Origin: an uncultured Prevotella sp.
Lineage (GTDB): Bacteria; Bacteroidota; Bacteroidia; Bacteroidales; Bacteroidaceae
Assembly: GCA_900543585.1 (NCBI GenBank)
Contig: UQRP01000009.1
Coordinates: 1-64,000 of the forward strand
Direction: 5' to 3'
Length of the DNA stretch: 64,000 nucleotides
The notes under the pieces are model-generated. The model was not told the origin of the DNA, searched no databases, and was given only the letters and a program-made list of their open reading frames with translations. Numbering within the stretch: the first letter of the stretch is position 1; every line of letters begins with the position of its first letter. Of this stretch, positions 1 to 7,506 are shown one piece after another. The translations under genes and the position numbers were made by a program.

Positions 1-58
1 ACCGGTCACGGCCACATATAGAGTTTAATAAAAGCCACTTTTTAAAGTGGACTCAAAC

Positions 59-1258
59 ATGAAAAAGCTAACAAGTATCATAGCCCTATCACTTCTTCCT
101 GTCACCCTGTCTGCTCAGTCGTTCACCCTCTCCGGTCGTTTCCCTGGTTTGACAGAAGGTGCCAAAGTCGTAGTGAAAGCCAAGAGCGATGTCATGACAC
201 AGACCGTGGCAGAGGGAATCGTGAAAAACGGCGCCTTCAAAGTCAGCGGCAAACTCGACAAGCCCACCGTCTGCGCCCTTGCCATCGACGACAGAGTGCC
301 AAAGAATCAAGAAGATTATCCCCAGGACCGCGGTGTCTCGTTCATGGCCGACAATGTGGCTATGACCGTCAGCGCCCCGCACTTCGACTCCATTCCCCGC
401 AACTACGAGATGGGCGGCGTGCCGATGCTCCACGAGAAGAATGTGACGGTGACGGGCGGTAAGTTTCAAGACGAATACAACGAATGGCGCAAAGCCGTCT
501 ACGACAGCAATCTCGCCTATGCCTTGGCAGGGCAGAAACTGTGGAAGTATAAGTTTGGCAGCGACAACCCCGGAAAGGCCAACTACGACACCAGTCGTGA
601 GAAGGAGCTGCAAGACAACGAACGGAAGGCGCTGGAGACTTTCGACAAAGCCAATGATGCTTTCATCGCTGCACACCCCACTTATGCCATCTCCCTCTAT
701 CTGCAAAGCAAAAAGCTCGACAACGCCTTCAGATATACCGACGAAGAGCTCGACAGCCTGCTGAGTATCTTCAAGAGCAATGGCGACAAAGCGGGCTACA
801 GCGACTTTGAAGAGAAGGTTAAAGCCTACCGGCCCTATGCCAAAGGATTAGATTATAGGGATGTAGATCTTCAGACCACAGACGGAAAAGCCGCCAGGCT
901 GAAAGACTATATCGTAGCAGGAAAATATAACATCATCGACTTCTGGGCCTCCTGGTGTGGCCCCTGCCGCTTGGCCATTCCCCATGTCAAGCGTCTGCAT
1001 GAAGAGCATCCTGAGGTGAACATCATCTCCATCTCCTGCGACCGCAGTCTCACGGACTGGGCCCAGGCTATGGACGAGGAGAAGATGCCATGGGCGCAAG
1101 CTGTGCTCTCTCCCGACAAGGTGAAGAACAAAGCTGCATCGGCAGCGTATCGCATCCAGTTCCTCCCTTACCTGATTATCATCAATCCGCAAGGGAAAAT
1201 CATCTATGCGACCAGCAGCGCCGATGAAGTCATTTCGAAGATAGCTGCCACACTCTGA
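59..1258 (+). CDS. TlpA-like thioredoxin-fold protein with DUF4369-type N-terminus
   Basis: Predicted secreted thiol-disulfide protein of 399 residues. A signal peptide covers about residues 1-21 (MKKLTS...LSAQ). The N-terminal half resembles DUF4369, a helical middle follows (about 130-260), and a thioredoxin domain ends the protein. The redox motif WCGPC has cysteines 300 and 303, and a cis-proline-like FLPYL lies near residue 370. The ATG at 59 is chosen over the GTG at 47 because the signal peptide begins there. By family it would act in the periplasm as an oxidoreductase; the substrate is unknown. Its last 11 codons are repeated 1.2 kb downstream, beyond the GxxExxY cassette. Confidence 0.9.
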   Translation: MKKLTSIIALSLLPVTLSAQSFTLSGRFPGLTEGAKVVVKAKSDVMTQTVAEGIVKNGAFKVSGKLDKPTVCALAIDDRVPKNQEDYPQDRGVSFMADNVAMTVSAPHFDSIPRNYEMGGVPMLHEKNVTVTGGKFQDEYNEWRKAVYDSNLAYALAGQKLWKYKFGSDNPGKANYDTSREKELQDNERKALETFDKANDAFIAAHPTYAISLYLQSKKLDNAFRYTDEELDSLLSIFKSNGDKAGYSDFEEKVKAYRPYAKGLDYRDVDLQTTDGKAARLKDYIVAGKYNIIDFWASWCGPCRLAIPHVKRLHEEHPEVNIISISCDRSLTDWAQAMDEEKMPWAQAVLSPDKVKNKAASAAYRIQFLPYLIIINPQGKIIYATSSADEVISKIAATL

Positions 1259-1263
1259 GTGGC
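1230..1263 (+). repeat. 34-base direct repeat, left copy (left edge of cassette)
   Basis: This copy lies in the 3' end of the thioredoxin gene, including its stop codon and the small hairpin GCCAC...GTGGC at 1247-1263. It matches 2423-2456 in the same orientation with one mismatch (T1246 against A). The two copies bracket the GxxExxY cassette, which is what a duplicated insertion or recombination site would look like. Confidence 0.85.
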
Positions 1264-1386
1264 AGTTACCGGTTCACGATATATTTTCCGTGGGGCGGAT
1301 ATTAGTCATAGTCTTTGGTTATAATCTTCATTAGGGGAAGGCATAGCTCAAGCCCAAATAGTTTATAACCAAAACCAATAAAACCT

Positions 1387-1519
1387 CTTTGTGTCAGCGC
1401 CAAGGGCTTAGGCCCTTTGCCATTTGCTGTTTGAGGGCTCGTGAGAGGCTTTGCCTCTCATCGCCCTCAAACAGCAAATGGCAGATTCTCCTTCGTCAAA
1501 TCTTGGCGCTGACACAAAG
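1387..1519. repeat. 133-base nested palindrome, left copy
   Basis: Three concentric perfect arms are visible. The outer arm CTTTGTGTCAGCGCCAAG (1387-1404) pairs with 1502-1519, a 21-base arm (1418-1438) pairs with 1463-1483, and an inner 8-base arm TGAGAGGC (1442-1449) pairs with 1453-1460. Similarity to the right copy extends over about 1367-1538. The right copy (2197-2330) is in inverted orientation, so the pair also forms long inverted repeats around the GxxExxY gene. Apart from this element, 1259-1672 shows no gene. Confidence 0.9.
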
Positions 1520-1672
1520 AAAACCTTGAAAACAGGCTGGCGCAGTGTATTCTTCAACACAAACAACGTTTACAAAGACACGCATATATGAAGCGATAAA
1601 GTATTATTATTACAATACAATATTTCGGTATCTATTCAGTTCTCTTAATATGGAGAACTAAATCTATATGTA

Positions 1673-2113
1673 ATGATAGTACAAAGTGGCAAAGAACAAA
1701 TTAATCCAGAGCTTCTGATGAAGCTTAAACGTTACGTGTATCCTATATTGGGCTGCTGTCAGGAGGTTCATAGAGAGATGGGACCTTGGCTGAATGAATA
1801 TATGTATCAGGATGCCTTAAAGATAGCTTTTGCTGATGCGGGTATTTCTTTTCAAGCAGAGTTCCGATTTTTTGTCAACTTCCATGGACATCAGATTCCT
1901 CACGAACATAAATTGGATTTTCTTGTTGAAGATCATGTTATTATAGAATGTAAGGCAATTACGGAGATTGGCACAGAGCAGCGTCAACAACTATGGAATT
2001 ATCTGCGCCTTACCAATTATCGAATAGGCATTCTTTATAACTTTGCACCAGTTAAAGACCAATGCGAGAAGTATTACTATAATCCCGATACGAAAAGTAT
2101 CTTTGCATTCTGA
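1673..2113 (+). CDS. GxxExxY-family protein, PD-(D/E)XK nuclease-fold
   Basis: A 146-residue protein of the GxxExxY family, whose cellular role is not established. The signature region reads GPWLNEYMYQDAL (37-49), so the first glycine of the motif is tryptophan here (WLNEYMY). The nuclease-fold signature is visible as D82 followed by E92-x-K94 (IECKA), then WNYLRLTNYRIGILYNF, typical of the family C-terminus. There is no signal peptide, so it should be cytoplasmic. By eye it is richer in A+T than its neighbours. It stands alone between two inverted palindromes and two direct repeats, which suggests a transferable cassette; DNA cleavage is inferred from fold only. Confidence 0.85.
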   Translation: MIVQSGKEQINPELLMKLKRYVYPILGCCQEVHREMGPWLNEYMYQDALKIAFADAGISFQAEFRFFVNFHGHQIPHEHKLDFLVEDHVIIECKAITEIGTEQRQQLWNYLRLTNYRIGILYNFAPVKDQCEKYYYNPDTKSIFAF

Positions 2114-2196
2114 ATTATCAAGGAGGCAATCGGGTATAATCACCGAAGTGACCAATGGCTTTTCCTGTCACCGCGATAGCCTGTTTTCAAGGTTTT

Positions 2197-2330
2197 CTTT
2201 GTGTCAGCGCCAAGATTCGACGAAGGAGAATCTGCCATTCGCTGTTTGAGGGCGATGAGAGGCAAAGCCTCTCACGAGCCCCTCAAACAGCAAATGGCAA
2301 AGGGTCTAAGCCCTTGGCGCTGACACAAAG
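2197..2330. repeat. 134-base nested palindrome, right copy (inverted)
   Basis: Reverse-oriented counterpart of 1387-1519 with the same nested arms; the outer 18-base arms are at 2197-2214 and 2313-2330. Similarity continues outward to about 2178 and 2352, so roughly 175 bases are shared with the left copy. The rest of 2114-2457 holds no convincing gene. Confidence 0.9.
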
Positions 2331-2422
2331 AGGTTTTCCTGGTTTTGGTTGGAAAATCTATCGTTTTTTAACTGCTGAGTATCATTGAATGTAGTACAGG
2401 GTTTATCCGATGCGCCCACTTA

Positions 2423-2456
2423 TCATTTCGAAGATAGCAGCCACACTCTGAGTGGC
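2423..2456 (+). repeat. 34-base direct repeat, right copy
   Basis: Near-identical copy of 1230-1263. Here it no longer encodes protein and abuts the stop codon of the carbonic anhydrase gene on the other strand. Removing one copy plus the 1,193-base unit would leave the two convergent genes only about 4 bases apart with one shared hairpin. Confidence 0.85.
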
Positions 2457-2457
2457 T

Positions 2458-2967
2458 CTATTCTTCTGAGGCCTGATACCATGTTTTGATTTCAGCATAG
2501 TGACGGGCAAAGTCCACAGCCTGGTCTTTGCCCGCTTTCTTTACGCATTTAGCCGGTATTCCAGCCCAAATCTCATAAGGCGGCACCTTCGTATCGTGGA
2601 GGACGACAGCGCCGGCAGCAATGATGGCGCCCTCACCAATCTCAGCGTTGTCGAGAACGGTGGCGTTCATCCCTATCAGCGCACCGTCGTGAATGGTGCA
2701 GGCGTGGACAACGGCACCATGGCCGATGCTCACATCATTGCCTATGACGACAGGCGAGCCCCCGGTCTGATGAAGGCAGGCGCAGTCCTGGACATTGACG
2801 CGGTCGCCCATGACGATGGCGTCGACATCAGCGCGCAGAACGGCGGAGAACCACACCGAGCAGTCGTCACCCATAACAATATCGCCGGCAAGCGTAGCGT
2901 TGTCGGCGAGATAGCAGTGAGCGCCCACACGGGGCGTCTTACCTTTTACTGTAACGATGGTGGCCAT
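2458..2967 (-). CDS. Gamma-class carbonic anhydrase family protein (YrdA/PaaY-like)
   Basis: A 169-residue left-handed beta-helix protein with hexapeptide repeats through about residue 135. The three zinc-ligand histidines of gamma carbonic anhydrases are all present: H66 (CLHQTGG), H83 and H88 (GHGAVVH). This supports metal-dependent CO2 hydration or a related acyl/CoA role; many family members have no proven activity. It is 5 bases downstream of the small membrane-protein gene on the same strand, so the two are probably cotranscribed from a promoter near 3211-3218. Confidence 0.93.
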   Translation of the reverse strand: MATIVTVKGKTPRVGAHCYLADNATLAGDIVMGDDCSVWFSAVLRADVDAIVMGDRVNVQDCACLHQTGGSPVVIGNDVSIGHGAVVHACTIHDGALIGMNATVLDNAEIGEGAIIAAGAVVLHDTKVPPYEIWAGIPAKCVKKAGKDQAVDFARHYAEIKTWYQASEE

Positions 2968-2972
2968 AAGCC

Positions 2973-3179
2973 TTAGATAGCGTTGTAGCCGCGTGTGGAG
3001 TTCTCCTTCATGATGTCGCGGATATTCTTCTCCACATAAGGACCATCGTGATGGGCAGTAGGATCTGCATGGTGGGGAACATCCTCAACATAATTGAAGT
3101 TCTTGTAATGCAGCTCACCAAGGCCCCAGAGAAGGCAGGCCACGATGAGGAAAAGAATCAATGCGAATGCTATATTCAT
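2973..3179 (-). CDS. Small single-pass membrane protein
   Basis: A 68-residue protein that I do not recognise. One hydrophobic segment spans residues 3-19 ([17 protein letters not shown]) and is followed by a hydrophilic tail with a His-rich patch ([14 protein letters not shown]). It probably inserts in the inner membrane with the tail on one side. It is first in a two-gene unit with the gamma carbonic anhydrase, so a metal-related or CO2-related partnership is possible but not shown. Confidence 0.7.
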   Translation of the reverse strand: MNIAFALILFLIVACLLWGLGELHYKNFNYVEDVPHHADPTAHHDGPYVEKNIRDIMKENSTRGYNAI

Positions 3180-3182
3180 TGT

Positions 3183-3218
3183 ATTACCGGTAATGATTTA
3201 TAATTTTCGGCAAAGTTA
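3183..3218 (-). promoter_or_regulatory. Minus-strand promoter -7 box and adjacent palindrome
   Basis: CAAAGTTA at 3211-3218 reads TAACTTTG on the minus strand, a good Bacteroidetes -7 element for the small membrane protein and carbonic anhydrase genes. A perfect 12-base palindrome ATTACCGGTAAT at 3183-3194 lies in the predicted leader and could be an operator. Confidence 0.5.
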
Positions 3219-3262
3219 CCAAATTTCCCCCAAAGACATCACCGTTTGGCCTCTTTTTTTGC

Positions 3263-3270
3263 TAATTTTG
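3263..3270 (+). promoter_or_regulatory. -7 box for the DjlA-like gene
   Basis: TAATTTTG fits the TAnnTTTG consensus and lies 27 bases before the ATG at 3298. No clear -33 element is visible. Confidence 0.5.
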
Positions 3271-3297
3271 CAGCATAAAAATCAATATCGCACAATT

Positions 3298-4131
3298 ATG
3301 GCAATGGGAAAATGGATTGGCGGCTTCTTGGGCATGATGGTGGCAGGACCTCTTGGCGCCATCGCCGGCTTCGTCTTAGGCTCGCTCTTCGACAAGGGCT
3401 CGTCAGAAAACCAGCAGTTTATCGACAACGACAACTATAATAGCAATGGCACCTACGGCAGCAGCTATGGCAGTGGCCCTTATGGCGGCTATCAGACGCA
3501 GCAGCAGATGTATGAGGGTCAGCGCAACACCTTTCGTTTCTCCCTCCTTGTCTTAGCTTCCTACATCATCCGCGCCGACGGCAAGGTGATGCACTCTGAG
3601 ATGAACCTTGTCAGACAGTGGCTGCGCGTCAACTTCGGCGAAGCTTCCGTCAGCGAGGGTGAGGAAATCATGAAGCGGCTCTTCAACGAGCAGAAACGCC
3701 TCGGCATGCCGGAGTTCCGCACGGCGGTGCTCAGCAGCTGCCGACAGCTCCGACAGATTATGCCCTATGAGCAACGCCTGCAGCTCCTCAGCTTCCTGGT
3801 GAATATCGCCCAGGCCGACGGCATGGTCGTGGCGGAGGAAGTCAGCGCTCTCAGAGAGATAGCCACCGACCTCGGACTCTCGGAAGCCGACCTCGACAGC
3901 ATGCTCAACCTCCATGATGCCTCGTCGAATCTCGACGCTGCCTATAAGGTGCTCGGTGTGGCGCCTACAGCTACCGACGACGAGATTAAGGCGGCTTACC
4001 GCAAACTGGCTCTGAAGAACCACCCAGACCGCGTGGCAAGTTTGGGCGAGGACGTGCGCAAAGCCGCTGAGAAGAAATTCCAGGAGATTAATGCCGCCAT
4101 GGAGACGGTGAAGAAGGCAAGGGGAATGTAA
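3298..4131 (+). CDS. DjlA-like co-chaperone (TerB plus J domain)
   Basis: A 277-residue protein. A Gly-rich hydrophobic N-terminus (residues 1-32) resembles the membrane segment of DjlA proteins; it is followed by a Gly/Tyr/Asn/Gln-rich linker, a TerB-like helical domain (about 75-200) and a C-terminal J domain. The J domain carries HPD at 242-244 (KNHPDRV), the motif that stimulates DnaK ATP hydrolysis. The ATG at 3298 is preferred because it begins the conserved MAMGKWIGG segment and follows the -7 box at the right distance. Expected role: a membrane-anchored DnaK co-chaperone. Confidence 0.88.
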   Translation: MAMGKWIGGFLGMMVAGPLGAIAGFVLGSLFDKGSSENQQFIDNDNYNSNGTYGSSYGSGPYGGYQTQQQMYEGQRNTFRFSLLVLASYIIRADGKVMHSEMNLVRQWLRVNFGEASVSEGEEIMKRLFNEQKRLGMPEFRTAVLSSCRQLRQIMPYEQRLQLLSFLVNIAQADGMVVAEEVSALREIATDLGLSEADLDSMLNLHDASSNLDAAYKVLGVAPTATDDEIKAAYRKLALKNHPDRVASLGEDVRKAAEKKFQEINAAMETVKKARGM

Positions 4132-4137
4132 CACATT

Positions 4138-4181
4138 AGAGAAGCCCGGAAGTCCAGAAGTCAGGACTCCCGGGCTTCTCT
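4138..4181. terminator. Bidirectional hairpin between convergent genes
   Basis: The 18-base arm at 4138-4155 pairs with 4164-4181 with one mismatch around an 8-base loop. It sits between the ends of the DjlA-like gene and the zinc-ribbon gene and probably serves both. The stem contains the GGAAGTCC motif that recurs in the large hairpin at 34369-34479. Confidence 0.75.
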
Positions 4182-4217
4182 AATTCTGATACACCCTTAA
4201 TCTTTACTTACAAACAG

Positions 4218-5045
4218 TTACTCGTCAGTTTCTGTCTTCTTCTTTCTGACCGTGCGCTTACGCTTCGGCTTAACCTCCTCCGGTGTCTCGGTCTTGACAC
4301 CAGCCAACTCCGGGTCGATGAGGATACGGCCGCAGTATTCGCAGACGATAATCTTCTTGTGCATCTTGATGTCGAGCTGACGCTGTGGCGGAATCTTGTT
4401 GAAGCAACCACCGCAGGCATCACGCTGCACGTAGACGATGCCGAAACCATTGCGGGCACCCTTGCGGATGCGCTTGAAGCTGGCCAACAGACGCGGCTCA
4501 ATGCGCGTCTCAAGCTCTTTGGCACGCTCCTTGAGCTCAGCCTCAGCGTCGCGGGTCTCCTGAAGGATGTCGTCAAGCTCGCTCCGCTTGTCCACAAGGT
4601 CAGCCTGACGCTCCTGGATGCCAGTCTGAGCCTGCTGAAGGTCGCTCTGACGCTCGGCAATCTTCTGGTTGGCTTCCTTAATCTTCTTGTTGGCAAGCTC
4701 TATCTCCAACGTCTGGAACTCTATCTCCTTGGACAGAGTGTCATACTCGCGGTTGTTGCGCACGGAGTCGAGCTGAGACTTATATTTCTCCACGCTCTGC
4801 TGAGCCTGCTCTATCTCGTTACGCTTCTGGGCGATAGCCGACTGATAGTCGTTGATTTCGTCCTGTATCTTCTGCAGACGGGTGTTGAGACCCTCTATCT
4901 CGTCCTCCAAATCCTGAACCTCCAAGGGAAGTTCACCACGAAGGGCACGCTTCTCGTCAATAGCTGACAGAGTCTTCTGAAGCTCATAGAGGTTGCTGAG
5001 CTTCTCTTCAACAGTCATTTCTGACGGATCTTTCTTTGTTGACAT
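4218..5045 (-). CDS. Coiled-coil protein with C4 zinc ribbon (CT398-like)
   Basis: A 275-residue protein. Residues about 5-190 are a long antiparallel-type coiled coil rich in Glu, Gln, Lys and Arg. A zinc ribbon follows with C211-x2-C214 (CGGC) and C235-x2-C238 (CEYC). The tail is strongly basic (KPKRKRTVRKKK). The architecture matches the CT398 / zf-RING_7 family, found beside Nif3-like genes in many bacteria, with a suggested nucleic-acid or secretion-chaperone role that is not settled. It lies 66 bases downstream of the Nif3-like gene, with no promoter box between them, so cotranscription is likely. Confidence 0.9.
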   Translation of the reverse strand: MSTKKDPSEMTVEEKLSNLYELQKTLSAIDEKRALRGELPLEVQDLEDEIEGLNTRLQKIQDEINDYQSAIAQKRNEIEQAQQSVEKYKSQLDSVRNNREYDTLSKEIEFQTLEIELANKKIKEANQKIAERQSDLQQAQTGIQERQADLVDKRSELDDILQETRDAEAELKERAKELETRIEPRLLASFKRIRKGARNGFGIVYVQRDACGGCFNKIPPQRQLDIKMHKKIIVCEYCGRILIDPELAGVKTETPEEVKPKRKRTVRKKKTETDE

Positions 5046-5061
5046 ATCTATTGTGTTTTAA

Positions 5062-5119
5062 TATTTTCTTACGTCTACTTTATTTCCAGTATTTTCTATA
5101 CGTCTACTTTGTTACCAGT
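5062..5119 (-). repeat. 29/30-base tandem duplication at the nif3-like 3' end
   Basis: Two adjacent copies (5062-5090 and 5090-5119) share the core ACGTCTACTTT followed by CCAGT. The right copy overlaps the last codons and stop of the Nif3-like gene; the left copy lies in the gap before the zinc-ribbon gene. Confidence 0.7.
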
Positions 5120-5900
5120 AGAGAATGGGGTTGGTGTTTATCTCCGACAGTACGCACCTCACGCCCGGGCACTCCCGCGCGATGATGTCGCGGAAGATCT
5201 CTTTCGTGAACTGCTCGCTCTGATAGTGGCCGAGGACGGCAATCTGTATCACCTGCTCATAACCGAAATACTGATGATAATGCATCTCACCGGTGATGAA
5301 AGCGTCAGCTCCGGCCCTCATGGCATCGGGAAGGAGAAAGTCGCCGGCACCACCACACAAAGCTACGGTCTTGATGGGTCGGCGCAGCAGCTCATTGGTC
5401 ATCACGCACTCCACATCGAAGCGCTCCTTGATAAGAGCAACGAAATCGTCGGCGGCCATAGCCTCGGAGAAAGCACCGATGACGCCCTCGCCACCTTTCA
5501 CGCCGTCCACTTCTTGCATCTTGCCAAAGAAGCGAGGGGTTGAGAGCCCTAACTTCTCAGCGATTTTGAAGTTGACACCACCCAAGGCTGCATCCATATT
5601 GGTATGCATAGCCACAATGGCGACATCATGCTTCACAGCTTTCCTCACCGTGCGCTGCACATAGTCCTCATCAGACAGACGCCGCAGCTTATGGAATATC
5701 AGCGGATGATGGCTCACGATGAGGTTGCAGCCATTGGCAACAGCCTCGTCGATAATATCCTCAGTAACGTCAAGACACAATAATGCCCCTGAGACCTCGG
5801 CCTCTGTCAATCCCACTTGCAGACCGGCATTATCATAGTCTTCCTGCAGGGGCAGAGGCGCGAAACGTTCAAGGGCATTCACCACTTCTATTATTTTCAC
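5112..5900 (-). CDS. Nif3-like dinuclear metal-centre protein (YbgI/GTP cyclohydrolase 1 type 2 family)
   Basis: A 262-residue protein of the short Nif3 form, without the extra PII-like insert of longer homologues. Metal-site residues are visible: H64 and H65 (VSHHPLIFH), H99 and D103 (AMHTNMDAA), and a C-terminal GHYQSEQF segment supplying the last His and Glu. Family members bind two metal ions; the physiological reaction is uncertain. It heads a minus-strand unit with the zinc-ribbon gene and has a good promoter at 5922-5952. Confidence 0.92.
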   Translation of the reverse strand: MKIIEVVNALERFAPLPLQEDYDNAGLQVGLTEAEVSGALLCLDVTEDIIDEAVANGCNLIVSHHPLIFHKLRRLSDEDYVQRTVRKAVKHDVAIVAMHTNMDAALGGVNFKIAEKLGLSTPRFFGKMQEVDGVKGGEGVIGAFSEAMAADDFVALIKERFDVECVMTNELLRRPIKTVALCGGAGDFLLPDAMRAGADAFITGEMHYHQYFGYEQVIQIAVLGHYQSEQFTKEIFRDIIARECPGVRCVLSEINTNPILYW

Positions 5901-5921
5901 GCTTTAAAAACGAATTTGGCG

Positions 5922-5952
5922 CAAAGGTAAGGAAAAATTCCGCCATTAGCAA
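5922..5952 (-). promoter_or_regulatory. Promoter of the nif3-like gene
   Basis: On the minus strand, TACCTTTG (complement of 5922-5929) fits the -7 box, and TTG (complement of 5950-5952) sits 20 bases upstream as a -33 element. Confidence 0.6.
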
Positions 5953-6087
5953 GACTTTCCTTATTATTTATTTTACCTTAACATACACACAAGCCTTTTT
6001 GGGGGAAACAGCGCGTAAAATGTGGCATTCCCTGACTTGTATAAACGTTAAAGGTGCAGATGTCAGCCTCCCCTTCCGGCGATGTGC

Positions 6088-6215
6088 GGCGAATGCCAAC
6101 GAAGTCCGTGGCATATGCCAGCGAAGTCCGTGGCATATGCCAGCGAAGTCCGTGGCAAATGCCAGCGAAGTCCGTGGCATATGCCAAAGAAGTCCATGGC
6201 AAATGCCAAAGAAGT
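6088..6215. repeat. 22-base tandem repeat, six units
   Basis: Units begin at 6088, 6110, 6132, 6154, 6176 and 6198. The core is the palindrome GGCATATGCC, with variants GGCAAATGCC and GGCGAATGCC, followed by a linker close to AGCGAAGTCCGT. The 22-base period breaks any reading frame, so it is not coding. It lies directly beyond the stop of the AmpG-type gene. A related array is at 62793-62870. The remainder of 5901-6216 holds only the nif3-like promoter. Confidence 0.92.
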
Positions 6216-6216
6216 G

Positions 6217-7506
6217 TCATTCGATGCCATAGTCTTTGTCTATCTTGACAAAGGCAGCCACGGCAAAGGTGACAACGCAAGAGAGCAGGACGAAGATGAA
6301 GAAATGGCGGTAGCCAAGCATCTCCTGCAAGCCTCCGGCAATAAGCCCGGGCAACATCAGTGAGAGCGTCATCAGCGCCGAAGCCAACGCATAATGACTT
6401 GTGCGGAACTCCCCACGGTTGTAATAGATGAGATACAGCATGTAGGCCGTCAGTCCGAAGCCAAAACCGAACTGCTCAGCAAAGACGCAGCAGTTCACTA
6501 CCGTCAAGCTCTCGGGCAATGCGTAGCTGAGATAGACATAGACGATGTCGGGCAGCGTATAGGCGCAGACCATCGGCCACAGCCACTTCCGCAGACCGCC
6601 ACGGCTCACCACCACTCCACCGAGGATACTGCCCAATGCCACTCCGATCATGCCGACCGTGCCCTGGACAAAGCCATATTCCTGAGGGGAGAGTCCAAGA
6701 CCACCATTGTGGCCCGCATCGATGAGGAAGAGTGCGGTCACCTTACTCAACAGAGCCTCGGGGAAGCGGAAGAGCATGATGAACAACATCGCCGCAACGA
6801 TGCCCCGCTTGCTGAAGAAGGTATGGAAAGTGAGCAGAAATCCTTTCCATATCGAGCTGACGCTGACGTAGGGCCGCTGCTTGTCGGGTAAAGGATAAGG
6901 CAGCGCATAACCATGCCACAGCCATAGCGCGATGAAGAGTCCGGCCACACCATAGAAAGCCAGACTCCAGGAATAGCTGATGCTACCCCGGAAGATGACC
7001 TGTAAATTGCCAGCTATCATCACGAGGACACCCTGACCGAAGATGGTGGCAAGGCGGTCGGCAAGAGAGCGGATGCCCATGAACAGCGCTTGCTGATGCT
7101 CGTTTAGGCCGAGGAGATAGAAGCCGTCGGCAGCCACACAATGTGAGGCACCGGTGAAGGCTACCACCCAAAAGAAGAAGAGGGTGCCCTGAAGCCAGAA
7201 CGATGTAGGAATGGTGAAGGCCACTCCACCAAAGGCGGCACCCAACAGCAGCTCCATGGCGAGAACCCACCAGCGCTTGGTCTTCACCAAGTCGATGAAC
7301 GGACTCCATATCGGCTTCAATATCCAGGGGAGATACATCCAGGAGGTATAGAAGGTGATGGCGGTATTGCTCAGCCCCAACTGTTTATAGAGGATGACAG
7401 AGACAGCCATGACAGTCACCAACGGCAGTCCGTCGCTGAAAGACAACGACGGCACCCAGTACCACGGATTTTTCGAATTTTCTATGTTGTTCTTGTTAAT
7501 TACCAT
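6217..7506 (-). CDS. AmpG-type MFS transporter
   Basis: A 429-residue polytopic protein with about 12 hydrophobic segments, an MFS-type loop after the second helix (FIDLVKTKRWWV) and an AmpG-like N-terminus (NPWYWVPSLSFSDGLP). AmpG permeases import anhydromuropeptides released by cell-wall turnover into the cytoplasm; the substrate here is inferred. Its ATG overlaps the stop of the SpoIID/LytB gene by 7 bases (7500-7506), which suggests translational coupling. The pairing with a protein acting on peptidoglycan fits cell-wall recycling. Confidence 0.82.
   Translation of the reverse strand: MVINKNNIENSKNPWYWVPSLSFSDGLPLVTVMAVSVILYKQLGLSNTAITFYTSWMYLPWILKPIWSPFIDLVKTKRWWVLAMELLLGAAFGGVAFTIPTSFWLQGTLFFFWVVAFTGASHCVAADGFYLLGLNEHQQALFMGIRSLADRLATIFGQGVLVMIAGNLQVIFRGSISYSWSLAFYGVAGLFIALWLWHGYALPYPLPDKQRPYVSVSSIWKGFLLTFHTFFSKRGIVAAMLFIMLFRFPEALLSKVTALFLIDAGHNGGLGLSPQEYGFVQGTVGMIGVALGSILGGVVVSRGGLRKWLWPMVCAYTLPDIVYVYLSYALPESLTVVNCCVFAEQFGFGFGLTAYMLYLIYYNRGEFRTSHYALASALMTLSLMLPGLIAGGLQEMLGYRHFFIFVLLSCVVTFAVAAFVKIDKDYGIE

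Noticed and set aside
2043..2388. Small open frames over the right palindrome
   Set aside because: They read through hairpin arms and match nothing expected of a protein.
6088..6215. Possible CRISPR array
   Set aside because: Units are contiguous at 22 bases with no unique spacers, and no cas genes are nearby; it is a plain tandem repeat.
5783..6363. Several open frames across the 22-base array
   Set aside because: They exist only because the repeat lacks stops; the period is not a multiple of three and frames overlap each other and flanking genes.
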